Positions 19,917-27,698 of a stretch of DNA of 64,000 nucleotides are shown in pieces (within the stretch, counting starts at the first letter, position 1; every line of letters starts with the position of its first letter). Position numbers and translations under genes: made by a program. The notes below the pieces were generated by a model. The model searched no databases and had not been told where the DNA came from. It worked only from the letters and a program-made list of their open reading frames with translations. Location of the stretch: NCBI GenBank assembly GCA_023419535.1, contig JAEZXX010000046.1, positions 1-64,000 of the forward strand. The letters are read 5' to 3'. The stretch is from Pseudomonadota bacterium. GTDB taxonomy: Bacteria > Pseudomonadota > Alphaproteobacteria > Rhizobiales > Rhizobiaceae.

Positions 19917-20925
19917 TTGTGGTTCCTCCTTGGGTCCTGAGCGGATTTGATCTCGGCCGGGTTGAACGACGATCCGAATTTCTTGGGTTCCGCTGGGGCA
20001 CGTCCTGCAGGCAGGCTTCGGTTCGATACCGCGGGTTCTGCGACATCATGCAGGCCGCGAAGAGGATCGGCCCGTCGTCCATCCCGTCCGTAAAGGTGAC
20101 GGGCAGCGCCTTCTCGTCCATCCTTCGACGCAGGAGTTCACCACCTGCGGCGGTCGGACCGGAACTGGCCAGCCGGATGTAGAATTTCGTACTGCCAAAC
20201 GCCTGCGCTTCGACGTCCCGGGCGCGGCCGAACAGACTGTCGTCGAGGTAGGCTTCGGTGATGCGGGCGGCGCCGAACCGCCCTGCACCCCAGCTCGGAC
20301 CGAAACGGCGATCGTAGTCGGCCTGATCCATCTCGACGAGGTCGACCGGTGTATACTCCGAGGGCTCCCACGCCGCGACGCCTTCGAACAGCGCGGGATG
20401 ATCGAGGACGAGGCTCAGCGCACCGTAGCCTCCCATGCCCGAGCCCCCGATCCACCGCCCCGCGGTCGGGACCGGAAGAGCCCGCTCGACATGGGGCATG
20501 AACTCCTCGACGAAGAAGTCGCGGTACGGGAAGGTGCCGTCGGCGTGGTCGAGATAGAAGCTGTCCCACCCGTGCTGATGGTCGGCTGTCGCAATTGGCG
20601 CGGACACGATGAACATCGGCCGGACCTTGCGATCTTCGATCAGTCGGTCGAGCAGCGGAGCGAGTGCGTCGAGCGAAGATGTGGGTCCTCAAGACGGTGA
20701 GCAGTCCATCCTGGAACTGCACGTTTCGTCGTGTAGGAGGTAGAGAAGGGGCGCGGTCTCGCCTTCGATGATGGGCGGCGCGTAGAGCTGAAACGCCGCT
20801 CGTTGACCAAGCTTCTCGCTGTCTATGACATTCGTCACGACATCCGCGGAGCCGTCGCCGGGGTTGGTGATCACCGCAACCAAGGCCAGGGCCGCGGTCC
20901 GAAACGACTGCATCTTCATCGTCAT
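19804..20925 (-). pseudogene. broken alpha/beta-hydrolase esterase (esterase D / PF00756-like), disrupted by two indels
   Basis: The N-terminal part (20925-20692) encodes a signal peptide and a beta strand LLYLLHD, then meets TGA at 20689-20691. The rest, in the same frame, continues as an esterase (FIVSAPIAT, FFVEEFMPHVE, GGSGMGGYGALSLVLDHP). Between about 20745 and 20660 the better protein lies in another frame, starting NVQFQDGLLT. One base lost near 20745 and one gained near 20660-20690 would join the three pieces into one esterase. In the nucleophile elbow the residue expected to be Ser may be Gly (GGSGMGG). The distal frame stays open to 19804 but has no esterase likeness below about 20040 and overlaps the next gene. 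A 270-residue product from 20616 remains possible. Confidence 0.65.
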
Positions 20926-20937
20926 CAGCCCATCTCC

Positions 20938-21483
20938 TCAAGTCTGCAGGCAGCTTTGAAATCGGTTGAGGTCGCTTTGGAGGAACGCTCTCCACTGGTC
21001 ATGAAGTTCGGCCCAGCCTGACCGCTCCGGAGCCTCGCGCGACAATTGCCGGGCGCGTGTCTCGAGATGGATGATGGTCGATGGGATCGGGCAACTCGCG
21101 CTCGATGCCTGACAATCGGCGAGCTCGCTCATGGCTCCGACCATCAGGTAGGTTCGCAGCAGCCGCGCCCCCGCGACGCTTTCCGTGGGGCCGACAGACG
21201 CCATCTCGACCAGCTTCATCTGGCCTGGGTTCAGCCCGTCCTGGACCGGTCGGGAGGACGGACTCTCGAAGCTCTCTCGCAACCGCCTCAGATCCTCGGG
21301 TGCGACCCAGTCCGCGATCTGCTCGGATGGCTGGCAGACCGTTGGTCTCGCGACGCGAGGCTCCTCGAAGGTCCTCAGACGAGGGGATACGGGCGTGTGC
21401 CGATCGGGAGTCGCGGATGGGAGAAAGGACATCGCCAGGGCCGCGAGACCGATGGCGCAACTGGCGTACGCGATCATCACCAT
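20938..21483 (-). CDS. hypothetical membrane-anchored or secreted protein
   Basis: A 181-residue protein with an N-terminal hydrophobic stretch (residues about 3-22, MIAYASCAIGLAALAMSFLP) that could be a signal peptide or anchor, then a polar, Arg/Ser-rich body with three or four cysteines and a helical C-terminal third. GGAGG lies 8 bases before the ATG at 21483. The broken esterase gene starts 12 bases after its stop, so the two shared a transcript. The region reads less GC-rich than its surroundings. No family recognised. Confidence 0.6.
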   Translation of the reverse strand: MVMIAYASCAIGLAALAMSFLPSATPDRHTPVSPRLRTFEEPRVARPTVCQPSEQIADWVAPEDLRRLRESFESPSSRPVQDGLNPGQMKLVEMASVGPTESVAGARLLRTYLMVGAMSELADCQASSASCPIPSTIIHLETRARQLSREAPERSGWAELHDQWRAFLQSDLNRFQSCLQT

Positions 21484-21644
21484 CCGTCCCACCTCCGATG
21501 GCCTTTCCCCGCTCGGCGAACGTCGTTTGTGGAAGGCATGATGGGGCTTGGCGCTGCCTTGGGCTTCACCCTTTCGGGGGATGATGTCGCCGCTCTGGTT
21601 GGGTCGGATTGCTGCGGTGGGGAGCCGGCTTTATCCTTGCAGGT

Positions 21645-22076
21645 ATGAGTGGAGCGCCGAACGAACGTGATAAGTCGAAAACGGTCGGGGCGGGCCGCAG
21701 CGCATCCATGCGGCTTCGCTTCGTCTTCGGGCCCCGGCAGATCGTCGGCCCCGGCCGGGTCGACCTCCTGGGCGAGATCGAGCGGACCGGCTCGCTCGCC
21801 GCGGCCGGCCGCGCCATGAGGATGAGCTACAAGCGCGCCTGGACGCTGGTCGAGGAGCTGAACGCCACGTTCGACGCCCCGCTGGTGGAACTGTCACGCG
21901 GCGGCAGCGGTCACGGCGGGGCAGTGCTGACGCCGCTCGGCCGCGAGATCGTCGAGCGCTACCGCCGGATGCTCGACTCCACCCGCGCCGTCGTCGCGGA
22001 CGATCTCGACGCGATGTCCGCGCGGCTGCGATCCGTCGGCGGAGGGGACGGGGTCGTCGGCGACCCTTCCAGCTGA
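21645..22076 (+). CDS. ModE-like winged helix-turn-helix regulator
   Basis: A 143-residue DNA-binding protein. Residues about 25-115 match the ModE/LysR-type N-terminal domain: LLGEIERTGSLAAAGRAMRMSYKRAWTLVEELN, then a wing ending LTPLGREIVERYRRM. It lacks the C-terminal molybdate-binding TOBE domains of full ModE, as do many single-domain relatives. It lies about 2 kb beyond the paoABC molybdoenzyme operon and could regulate molybdenum use; this is inference. The ATG at 21645 has no strong ribosome-binding site, so the start is uncertain (an in-frame TTG at 21609 is possible). Its 3' end overlaps the opposite-strand gene by 118 bases. Confidence 0.82.
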   Translation: MSGAPNERDKSKTVGAGRSASMRLRFVFGPRQIVGPGRVDLLGEIERTGSLAAAGRAMRMSYKRAWTLVEELNATFDAPLVELSRGGSGHGGAVLTPLGREIVERYRRMLDSTRAVVADDLDAMSARLRSVGGGDGVVGDPSS

Positions 22077-22393
22077 CGCAGGGCGCGGAAGACGGCGATG
22101 TGCCGGTTCAGGTCGTAGTCGATCCGGGCCGCCCGCGCCCGACGCCGGCAGGCGTCGAGCTCCCGGCGGAGCGCCTGCCGCATCGCCTGCCGCCGCGCCG
22201 GTTCCAATTGTCGCCCGCCGCCGACCGCCGCCTCGGTCTCGGACAGGGTGAAGCCGGCGCGCAGGAGCGACACCCTCAGCTCGCGGCGGCCGTCCACCTG
22301 CGAATGCACCAGCCGCTGCGCGAAGCCGCGCGCGGCCTCGGTCATCGCCGCCTGCCAGCGGGCCTCGGCCTCGCGGTCTCCGTTCTGCGCCAT
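21959..22393 (-). CDS. hypothetical Arg-rich helical protein
   Basis: A 144-residue, strongly basic protein, probably helical to about residue 110 (long Arg/Ala/Glu segments, no cysteine-rich or membrane part), then a Pro/Ser/Arg tail. GGGGGAG lies 5 bases before its ATG, which argues for real translation. The last 118 bases run antisense to the ModE-like gene, and the tail encoded there is low-complexity, so the functional part may end near residue 110. No family recognised. Confidence 0.55.
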   Translation of the reverse strand: MAQNGDREAEARWQAAMTEAARGFAQRLVHSQVDGRRELRVSLLRAGFTLSETEAAVGGGRQLEPARRQAMRQALRRELDACRRRARAARIDYDLNRHIAVFRALRQLEGSPTTPSPPPTDRSRADIASRSSATTARVESSIRR

Positions 22394-22569
22394 GGGTTTC
22401 TCCCCCTTCGATCACGAGGGACGGAGAATGGTCGCGGCGGCGAGATGGGGGATAGATTCCTGTCTTCCGCTGGCGCAGGATCAAGCGGAAAGCCGCCCCG
22501 GAAGCGCCTTCACGAGGCGTTCACGCGGAAGCGATAAAGAAAATATTCCTATTCTGGTCGATCCGGTCT

Positions 22570-22998
22570 ATGTCTGTCCGCAATAAGGGACGCATGGACA
22601 GGGAGGCGATCGTGCCGACACCGAACATCTGCGAGAGGAGCGGCCCCCTGCCGCGACGGGCGCCCGGCCGGCCGCCGGCGCCGGCGCCGGCGGGATGCCG
22701 GTTGGCCCTTGCCATCGCTGCGGCGGCCTTCGACGTGGCTCCGGAGGCGATCAGCGCTCCGCGTCGCGGAGAGGCCGACGTCGCAGCGGCCCGGCACGTG
22801 GCCATCTATCTGGCGCATGTCGTCTATCAGGCGCCGATGCGCGCGGTCGGCGAGGCCTTCGGTCGCGACCGCACCAGCGTGGCGCACGCGCTCCGGCGCA
22901 TCGAGGACCGGCGCGACGAGCCCGACTTCGACCGGCGGATGGAGCGGCTGGAGCGCCTCGCTTCCTTCTGCGGTTCCGCGCGCGGAGTGCGCCCGTGA
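22570..22998 (+). CDS. stand-alone DnaA domain IV-like DNA-binding protein
   Basis: A 142-residue protein whose C-terminal part (about residues 70-115, ARHVAIYLAHVVYQAPM then GRDRTSVAHALRRI) matches the DnaA C-terminal helix-turn-helix that reads DnaA boxes. The DnaA ATPase domain is absent. Such single-domain proteins occur in alphaproteobacteria; function is unproven. A downstream ATG at 22594, close behind AAGGGA, is an alternative start. Its stop overlaps the GTG of the DUF6456 gene by four bases. Confidence 0.8.
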   Translation: MSVRNKGRMDREAIVPTPNICERSGPLPRRAPGRPPAPAPAGCRLALAIAAAAFDVAPEAISAPRRGEADVAAARHVAIYLAHVVYQAPMRAVGEAFGRDRTSVAHALRRIEDRRDEPDFDRRMERLERLASFCGSARGVRP

Positions 22999-23486
22999 CG
23001 CGGCCCGGCTTCAACGAGGAGGAGACGCCGCTGACGCGGCTCGCCGCACCGCGCGGCCGCGAGCCGGCCTTTCTGGCGGAGGACGAGGCGAGGGCGGGCG
23101 AGCGGCTGCGCGTCGACTTCACCCGCGCCGGGCTGACGCCGGGCATCTCGCAGAACTGGGATTTCGGGCCTCGCGGCGCGGGCGCGCCGCACGGGACCGG
23201 CGATCTGTCGGACAGCGCTCTCGACGCGCGCCGCCGGGTCTCCAACGCCCTCGACGCCGTCGGGCCGGAGCTCTCGGGCCTCGTCCTCGACGTCTGCTGC
23301 TTCCTCAAGGGTCTGGAGACGGTGGAGCGCGAGCGAAAGTGGCCGGCGCGCTCGGCCAAGCTGATGCTGAAGACAGGGCTTTCGATCCTCTCGCGCCATT
23401 ACGGCCATGCCTCCGGCGCGGGGCGCGAAGGCCGCATCCGTCGCTGGGGGACGCCGGATTCCCGCCCCCGCGTGGGCGGGACGTGA
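22995..23486 (+). CDS. DUF6456 domain-containing protein
   Basis: A 163-residue protein, cytosolic, with the DUF6456 core (about 65-145): an LSDSALDARRR start, LVLDVCCFLKGLETVERERKWP and LKTGLSILSRHYG. This domain is common in Hyphomicrobiales, often with an N-terminal helix-turn-helix. Here the DNA-binding part may be supplied by the preceding gene, since the GTG start overlaps that gene's stop (GTGA). It is convergent with sufE, 7 bases away. Biochemical function is unknown. Confidence 0.82.
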   Translation: MTRPGFNEEETPLTRLAAPRGREPAFLAEDEARAGERLRVDFTRAGLTPGISQNWDFGPRGAGAPHGTGDLSDSALDARRRVSNALDAVGPELSGLVLDVCCFLKGLETVERERKWPARSAKLMLKTGLSILSRHYGHASGAGREGRIRRWGTPDSRPRVGGT

Positions 23487-23493
23487 CGCGCCC

Positions 23494-23916
23494 TCAGCCG
23501 GCTGCCGGAGCGGCGGCCGCGTCCTTCTTCATCCGCGCGATCACCGAGCGAAGCCCGTTGGAGCGCTTGGAGGTGAGATAGTCGCGAAGGCCGAGCTCGA
23601 TGAAGATCGTCTCGGCGTCGAGGGCGAGGATGTCGTCGCGCGTGCGGCCCGAGAACAGGATGACCGCCAGCGCGACGAGACCCTTCACGATGAAGCTGTC
23701 GGACGTGCCGCGAAACTCCAGCCTTTCGGGGTTCTGCGGGTCGGGCCGGCTAGCGATCCAGACCCGGCTCTGACAGCCGTGCACCTCGTTTTCGGCCGTG
23801 CGCTCCTCCTCCGGCAGCTCGCCATGCAGCTTGCCGAGCTCGATGATGTATTCGAGCTTGTCGTTCTCCTCGGTGAGGAAGGCGAAGTCCTCGGTGATGT
23901 CCTGGAAGTTCGGCAT
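23494..23916 (-). CDS. sufE: SufE family cysteine desulfuration protein
   Basis: Accepts sulfur from the cysteine desulfurase SufS and hands it to the Fe-S scaffold. The 140 residues match SufE: ITEDFAFLTEENDKLEYIIELG at the N-terminus and the sulfur-accepting cysteine in VHGCQSRVW (near residue 48). An Ala-rich tail is unusual but short. It has no suf neighbours here, as often in rhizobia where one sufE copy is separate. It is divergent from fabD, with 188 bases between starts. Confidence 0.93.
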   Translation of the reverse strand: MPNFQDITEDFAFLTEENDKLEYIIELGKLHGELPEEERTAENEVHGCQSRVWIASRPDPQNPERLEFRGTSDSFIVKGLVALAVILFSGRTRDDILALDAETIFIELGLRDYLTSKRSNGLRSVIARMKKDAAAAPAAG

Positions 23917-24104
23917 AAGGCGGCGTCTCGATCGACAGGGCGTCCCCGCCAGATAGGGGCGGCGGGCGCGGATGTCAGACCCGCCGGGCGGTCGACCTGT
24001 CAAGCCGGCGCGGCCGCCGCGATCGCGCGCAACTTGACAGGCGAGGGGCGCACCGCCCATTCCACCGCCCGAGCAATTTGAACAGTGGAAAGGCGAGGCG
24101 CGCC

Positions 24105-25043
24105 ATGTCCTTCGCATTGATCTTCCCCGGCCAGGGCAGCCAGACGGTCGGCATGGGCCGCGCGCTCGCCGACGAGGCGCCGGTCGCCCGTGCGGTCTTC
24201 GAGGAAGTCGACGAGGCGCTCGGCGAGAAGCTGTCCGCCGTCATCTTCGACGGCCCGGAGGATCGGCTGACGCTGACGGCCAACGCCCAGCCCGCGCTGA
24301 TGGCGGTGTCGGTCGCGGCGCTGCGCGTGCTTCAGGAGCGCGGGCTCGATGTGTCCAAGGCGTCCTTCGTCGCCGGCCATTCGCTCGGCGAATACTCGGC
24401 GCTGGCGGCGGCCGGCGCGCTGTCGCTGGCCGAGACGGCCAGGCTCCTGCGCATCCGCGGCGAGGCGATGCAGGCGGCGGTGCCGGCCGGCCTCGGCGCC
24501 ATGGCCGCGGTGATGGGCCTCGAAGCCGCCGACCTGGAGGCCGTCTGCCGTGACGCGGCCGAGGGCGAGATCTGCCAGATCGCCAACGACAATGGCGGCG
24601 GTCAGCTCGTGATCTCCGGCCATGCGGCCGCGGTGGCGCGCGCGTCGAAGCTGGCGGGCGAGCGCGGCGCCAAGCGCGCGATCCTCTTGCCGGTCTCCGC
24701 CCCCTTCCACTGCGCGCTGATGGCGCCCGCCGCCGAGCGCATGCAGGCCGCGCTCGCCGAGGCGACGGTCTCGGCGCCCACGGTGCCTGTCGTCGCCAAC
24801 GTCCTCGCCCGCCCGATCGCGGATCCGGCCGAGATCCGGACCCGCCTCGTGGAACAGGTCACGGGCCGCGTGCGCTGGCGCGAATCGATGGAGTTCCTCG
24901 CCGGGCAGGGCGTGACGACGCTGATCGAAATCGGCAGCGGCAAGGTCCTGACGGGCCTCGCCCGCCGCATCGACAAGAGCCTGTCCGCCCTTCCGGTCGG
25001 CGCGCCGGGCGACGTCGACGCCGCGCTCGCCGCCATCGGCTGA
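24105..25043 (+). CDS. fabD: malonyl-CoA:ACP transacylase
   Basis: Loads malonyl groups onto ACP for fatty acid synthesis. The 312 residues carry IFPGQGSQ (6-13) and the nucleophile in GHSLGEYSAL (S93), with the His-containing PVSAPFHCALM segment near residue 205. It leads the cluster fabD-fabG-acpP-fabF. The gap to fabG is 31 bases. Confidence 0.96.
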   Translation: MSFALIFPGQGSQTVGMGRALADEAPVARAVFEEVDEALGEKLSAVIFDGPEDRLTLTANAQPALMAVSVAALRVLQERGLDVSKASFVAGHSLGEYSALAAAGALSLAETARLLRIRGEAMQAAVPAGLGAMAAVMGLEAADLEAVCRDAAEGEICQIANDNGGGQLVISGHAAAVARASKLAGERGAKRAILLPVSAPFHCALMAPAAERMQAALAEATVSAPTVPVVANVLARPIADPAEIRTRLVEQVTGRVRWRESMEFLAGQGVTTLIEIGSGKVLTGLARRIDKSLSALPVGAPGDVDAALAAIG

Positions 25044-25074
25044 GGCGCGCGCCCCTTTCAAGGAGACGATTGAA

Positions 25075-25812
25075 ATGTTCGACCTGTCCGGCCGCAAGGC
25101 CCTCGTCACCGGCGCGTCCGGCGGCCTCGGCGAGGCCATCGCCCGCACGCTCCACGCCGCCGGCGCCACCGTCGGCCTGCACGGAACGCGCCGCGAGAAG
25201 CTGGAGGCGCTCGCCTCCGACCTCGGCGAGCGCACCGTCGTGCTTCCCGCCGACCTCTCGTCCCGCGAGGAGCAGAAGGCGCTGGCCGAGGACGCGGAGA
25301 AGGCGCTCGAGGGCGTCGACATCCTCGTCAACAACGCCGGCATCACCCGCGACGGCCTGTTCGTGCGCATGTCGGACGAGGACTGGGACAAGGTGCTGGA
25401 GGTGAACCTCTCGGCGACCTTCCGCCTGACGCGCGGCCTGACCCACGCCATGATGCGCCGCCGCTACGGGCGGATCGTCAACATCACCTCCGTGGTCGCC
25501 GTCACCGGCAATCCGGGCCAGGCGAACTATTGCGCGGCGAAGGCGGGCCTCATCGGCTTCTCCAAGTCGCTGGCGCAGGAGATCGCCTCGCGCAACGTCA
25601 CGGTGAACTGCATCGCGCCGGGCTTCATCTCGTCAGCCATGACCGAGAAGCTGAACGACAAGCAGCGCGACGCGATCATGGGGGCGATTCCCATGAAGCG
25701 CATGGGCGAGGGCGCCGACATCGCCTCGGCCGCGCTGTTCCTGGCCAGCGCCGAGGCCGGCTACGTCACCGGGCAGACGATCCACGTCAACGGCGGCATG
25801 GCGATGATCTGA
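25075..25812 (+). CDS. fabG: 3-oxoacyl-ACP reductase
   Basis: NADPH-dependent SDR enzyme reducing 3-oxoacyl-ACP. The 245 residues show the cofactor motif TGASGGLGEA (12-21), NNAGIT (86-91) and the catalytic S139, Y152 and K156 (YCAAK). The C-terminal TGQTIHVNGGMAMI is the usual FabG end. AAGGAGA precedes the ATG. Confidence 0.96.
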   Translation: MFDLSGRKALVTGASGGLGEAIARTLHAAGATVGLHGTRREKLEALASDLGERTVVLPADLSSREEQKALAEDAEKALEGVDILVNNAGITRDGLFVRMSDEDWDKVLEVNLSATFRLTRGLTHAMMRRRYGRIVNITSVVAVTGNPGQANYCAAKAGLIGFSKSLAQEIASRNVTVNCIAPGFISSAMTEKLNDKQRDAIMGAIPMKRMGEGADIASAALFLASAEAGYVTGQTIHVNGGMAMI

Positions 25813-25978
25813 CGGGGGCGCCGGAGGGCCCCGAAGGCTCGGCGGAACAAACACTTCCGCGCCGGTGTTCCCACGCGATCCCGTGTCGGCGCGACCCGGC
25901 CCGGCCGCCCCGCCTTGATTAACCGACGCACGGCGTCTAACGAGGCTTTCGGAAGCCATCTCAACGTAAGGACTGAAC

Positions 25979-26215
25979 ATGAGCGACATCGCCGAACGGG
26001 TGAAGAAGATCGTCGTCGAACATCTGGGCGTCGAGCAGGAGAAGGTGACGGACAACGCCAGCTTCATCGACGACCTGGGCGCCGACAGTCTCGACACCGT
26101 CGAGCTGGTGATGGCCTTCGAGGAAGAGTTCGGGGTCGAGATCCCGGACGATGCGGCCGAGACGATCCTGACCGTCGGCGACGCGGTCAAGTTCATCGAG
26201 AAGAACCAGTCCTGA
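25979..26215 (+). CDS. acpP: acyl carrier protein
   Basis: Carries acyl chains on a 4'-phosphopantetheine arm. The 78-residue acidic protein has the modification site DLGADSLDTVELVM with S37. TAAGGA stands 6 bases before the ATG. The 166-base gap after fabG, with a TTGATT-like box, suggests an extra promoter for this highly expressed gene; the box spacing is not ideal. Confidence 0.97.
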   Translation: MSDIAERVKKIVVEHLGVEQEKVTDNASFIDDLGADSLDTVELVMAFEEEFGVEIPDDAAETILTVGDAVKFIEKNQS

Positions 26216-26258
26216 CGCGTCTCGTCCGGGTCGGTCCGCTGAGGCGAAGGGAAGGCGC

Positions 26259-27524
26259 ATGAGACGAGTCGTCATCACCGGCGTCGGGATGGTCAGTCCC
26301 CTCGGCGCTTCGGCCGACGTGACCTGGACGCGCCTCCTGGCGGGCAAGAGCGGCATCGCGGCCATCCACGGCTTCGAGACCGGAGATCTGCCCTGCCGGA
26401 TCGGCGGGCAGATCCCGCGCGGCGACGGATCGGACGGGACCTTCAATCCCGACCTTTGGATGGAGCCGAAGGAGCAGCGCAAGGTCGACGACTTCATCGT
26501 CTACGCCGTCGCTGCCGCGGCCGAGGCGCTCGACGATGCCGACTGGCATCCCGAGACCTACGAGGACCAGTGCGCCTCCGGCGTGCTGATCGGCTCGGGC
26601 ATCGGCGGTCTCCAGACCATCGAGACGACCTCGCTGATCCTCGCAGAGAAGGGGCCGCGGCGCATCAGCCCGTTCTTCATTCCCGCGAGCCTCATCAACC
26701 TCGCCTCCGGCCAGGTCTCGATCCGCCACAAGCTGAAGGGCCCGAACCACTCGGTGGTCACGGCCTGCTCGACCGGCGCCCACGCCATCGGCGACGCCAT
26801 GCGCCTCATCGCGCTCGGCGATGCCGACGTGATGGTCGCGGGCGGTGCCGAATCGCCGGTCTGCCGTCTGGCGGTCGCCGGCTTCGCGGCCTGCCGCGCG
26901 CTCTCCACCCGGTACAACGACACGCCCGAAAAGGCCTCGCGCCCCTATGACAGCGGCCGCGACGGCTTCGTCATGGGCGAGGGCGCCGGCGTCGTCGTCC
27001 TGGAGGAATACGAGCACGCCAAGGCGCGCGGCGCCCGGATCTACGCCGAGATCGTCGGCTACGGCCTGTCCGGCGACGCCTATCACATCACGGCTCCGGC
27101 CGAGGATGGCGACGGCGCCTATCGCTGCATGCGCGCCGCGCTCAAGCGCGCCGGCATCGAGCCGTCCGCCATCGACTACGTCAACGCGCACGGCACCTCG
27201 ACGCCGCTCGGCGACGAGATCGAACTGCGCGCCATCGAGCGCCTCATCGGCGATTCGGCGGACAAGGTCTCCATGTCCTCGACGAAGTCGGCGATCGGGC
27301 ACCTCCTCGGTGCCGCCGGCGCGGTCGAGGCGATCTTCTCCGCCCTCGCCATCCGCGACAACGTCGCGCCGCCGACGCTCAATCTCGACGATCCGTCCGT
27401 CGAGACGAAGATCGATCTCGTCCCGCACGTGAAGCGCGAGAAGCGGATCGACGTGGCGCTGTCGAACTCCTTCGGGTTCGGCGGAACGAACGCCTCCCTC
27501 GTGCTGCGGCGCGTCGAGGCGTGA
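26259..27524 (+). CDS. fabF: beta-ketoacyl-ACP synthase II
   Basis: Condenses malonyl-ACP with acyl-ACP. The 421-residue thiolase-fold protein has the catalytic cysteine in TACSTGAHAIGDA (C170), with the two histidines in NAHGTSTPLGD and GHLLGAAGA, and ends SFGFGGTNASLVLRR. It follows acpP by 43 bases, so the pair is co-transcribed. Confidence 0.96.
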   Translation: MRRVVITGVGMVSPLGASADVTWTRLLAGKSGIAAIHGFETGDLPCRIGGQIPRGDGSDGTFNPDLWMEPKEQRKVDDFIVYAVAAAAEALDDADWHPETYEDQCASGVLIGSGIGGLQTIETTSLILAEKGPRRISPFFIPASLINLASGQVSIRHKLKGPNHSVVTACSTGAHAIGDAMRLIALGDADVMVAGGAESPVCRLAVAGFAACRALSTRYNDTPEKASRPYDSGRDGFVMGEGAGVVVLEEYEHAKARGARIYAEIVGYGLSGDAYHITAPAEDGDGAYRCMRAALKRAGIEPSAIDYVNAHGTSTPLGDEIELRAIERLIGDSADKVSMSSTKSAIGHLLGAAGAVEAIFSALAIRDNVAPPTLNLDDPSVETKIDLVPHVKREKRIDVALSNSFGFGGTNASLVLRRVEA

Positions 27525-27698
27525 GCTCTTCGTCCGGGCGGCCGCCTCCTTCAGGAGCCGTTCGCCCTGACGCCCCTCCCGGGATCCGCGAGCTGACCGC
27601 GGACGGGGGGCGCCGGTGAACGCCGGCATCCCGCCTTTCGCCACAAAGCTTTGATGGTTCGGCTCTCGCGGCGAAACGACTTCGAGGGGATCGGAACA

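Noticed and set aside
20689..20691. In-frame TGA as a selenocysteine codon in the esterase gene
   Set aside because: The local frame shift to a better esterase sequence (NVQFQDGLLT) explains the stop by indels; I see no SECIS-like hairpin or selenoprotein family match.
25915..25941. TTGATT/TCTAAC as an acpP promoter
   Set aside because: The spacer is only 15 bases, too short for a confident call; mentioned only under acpP.
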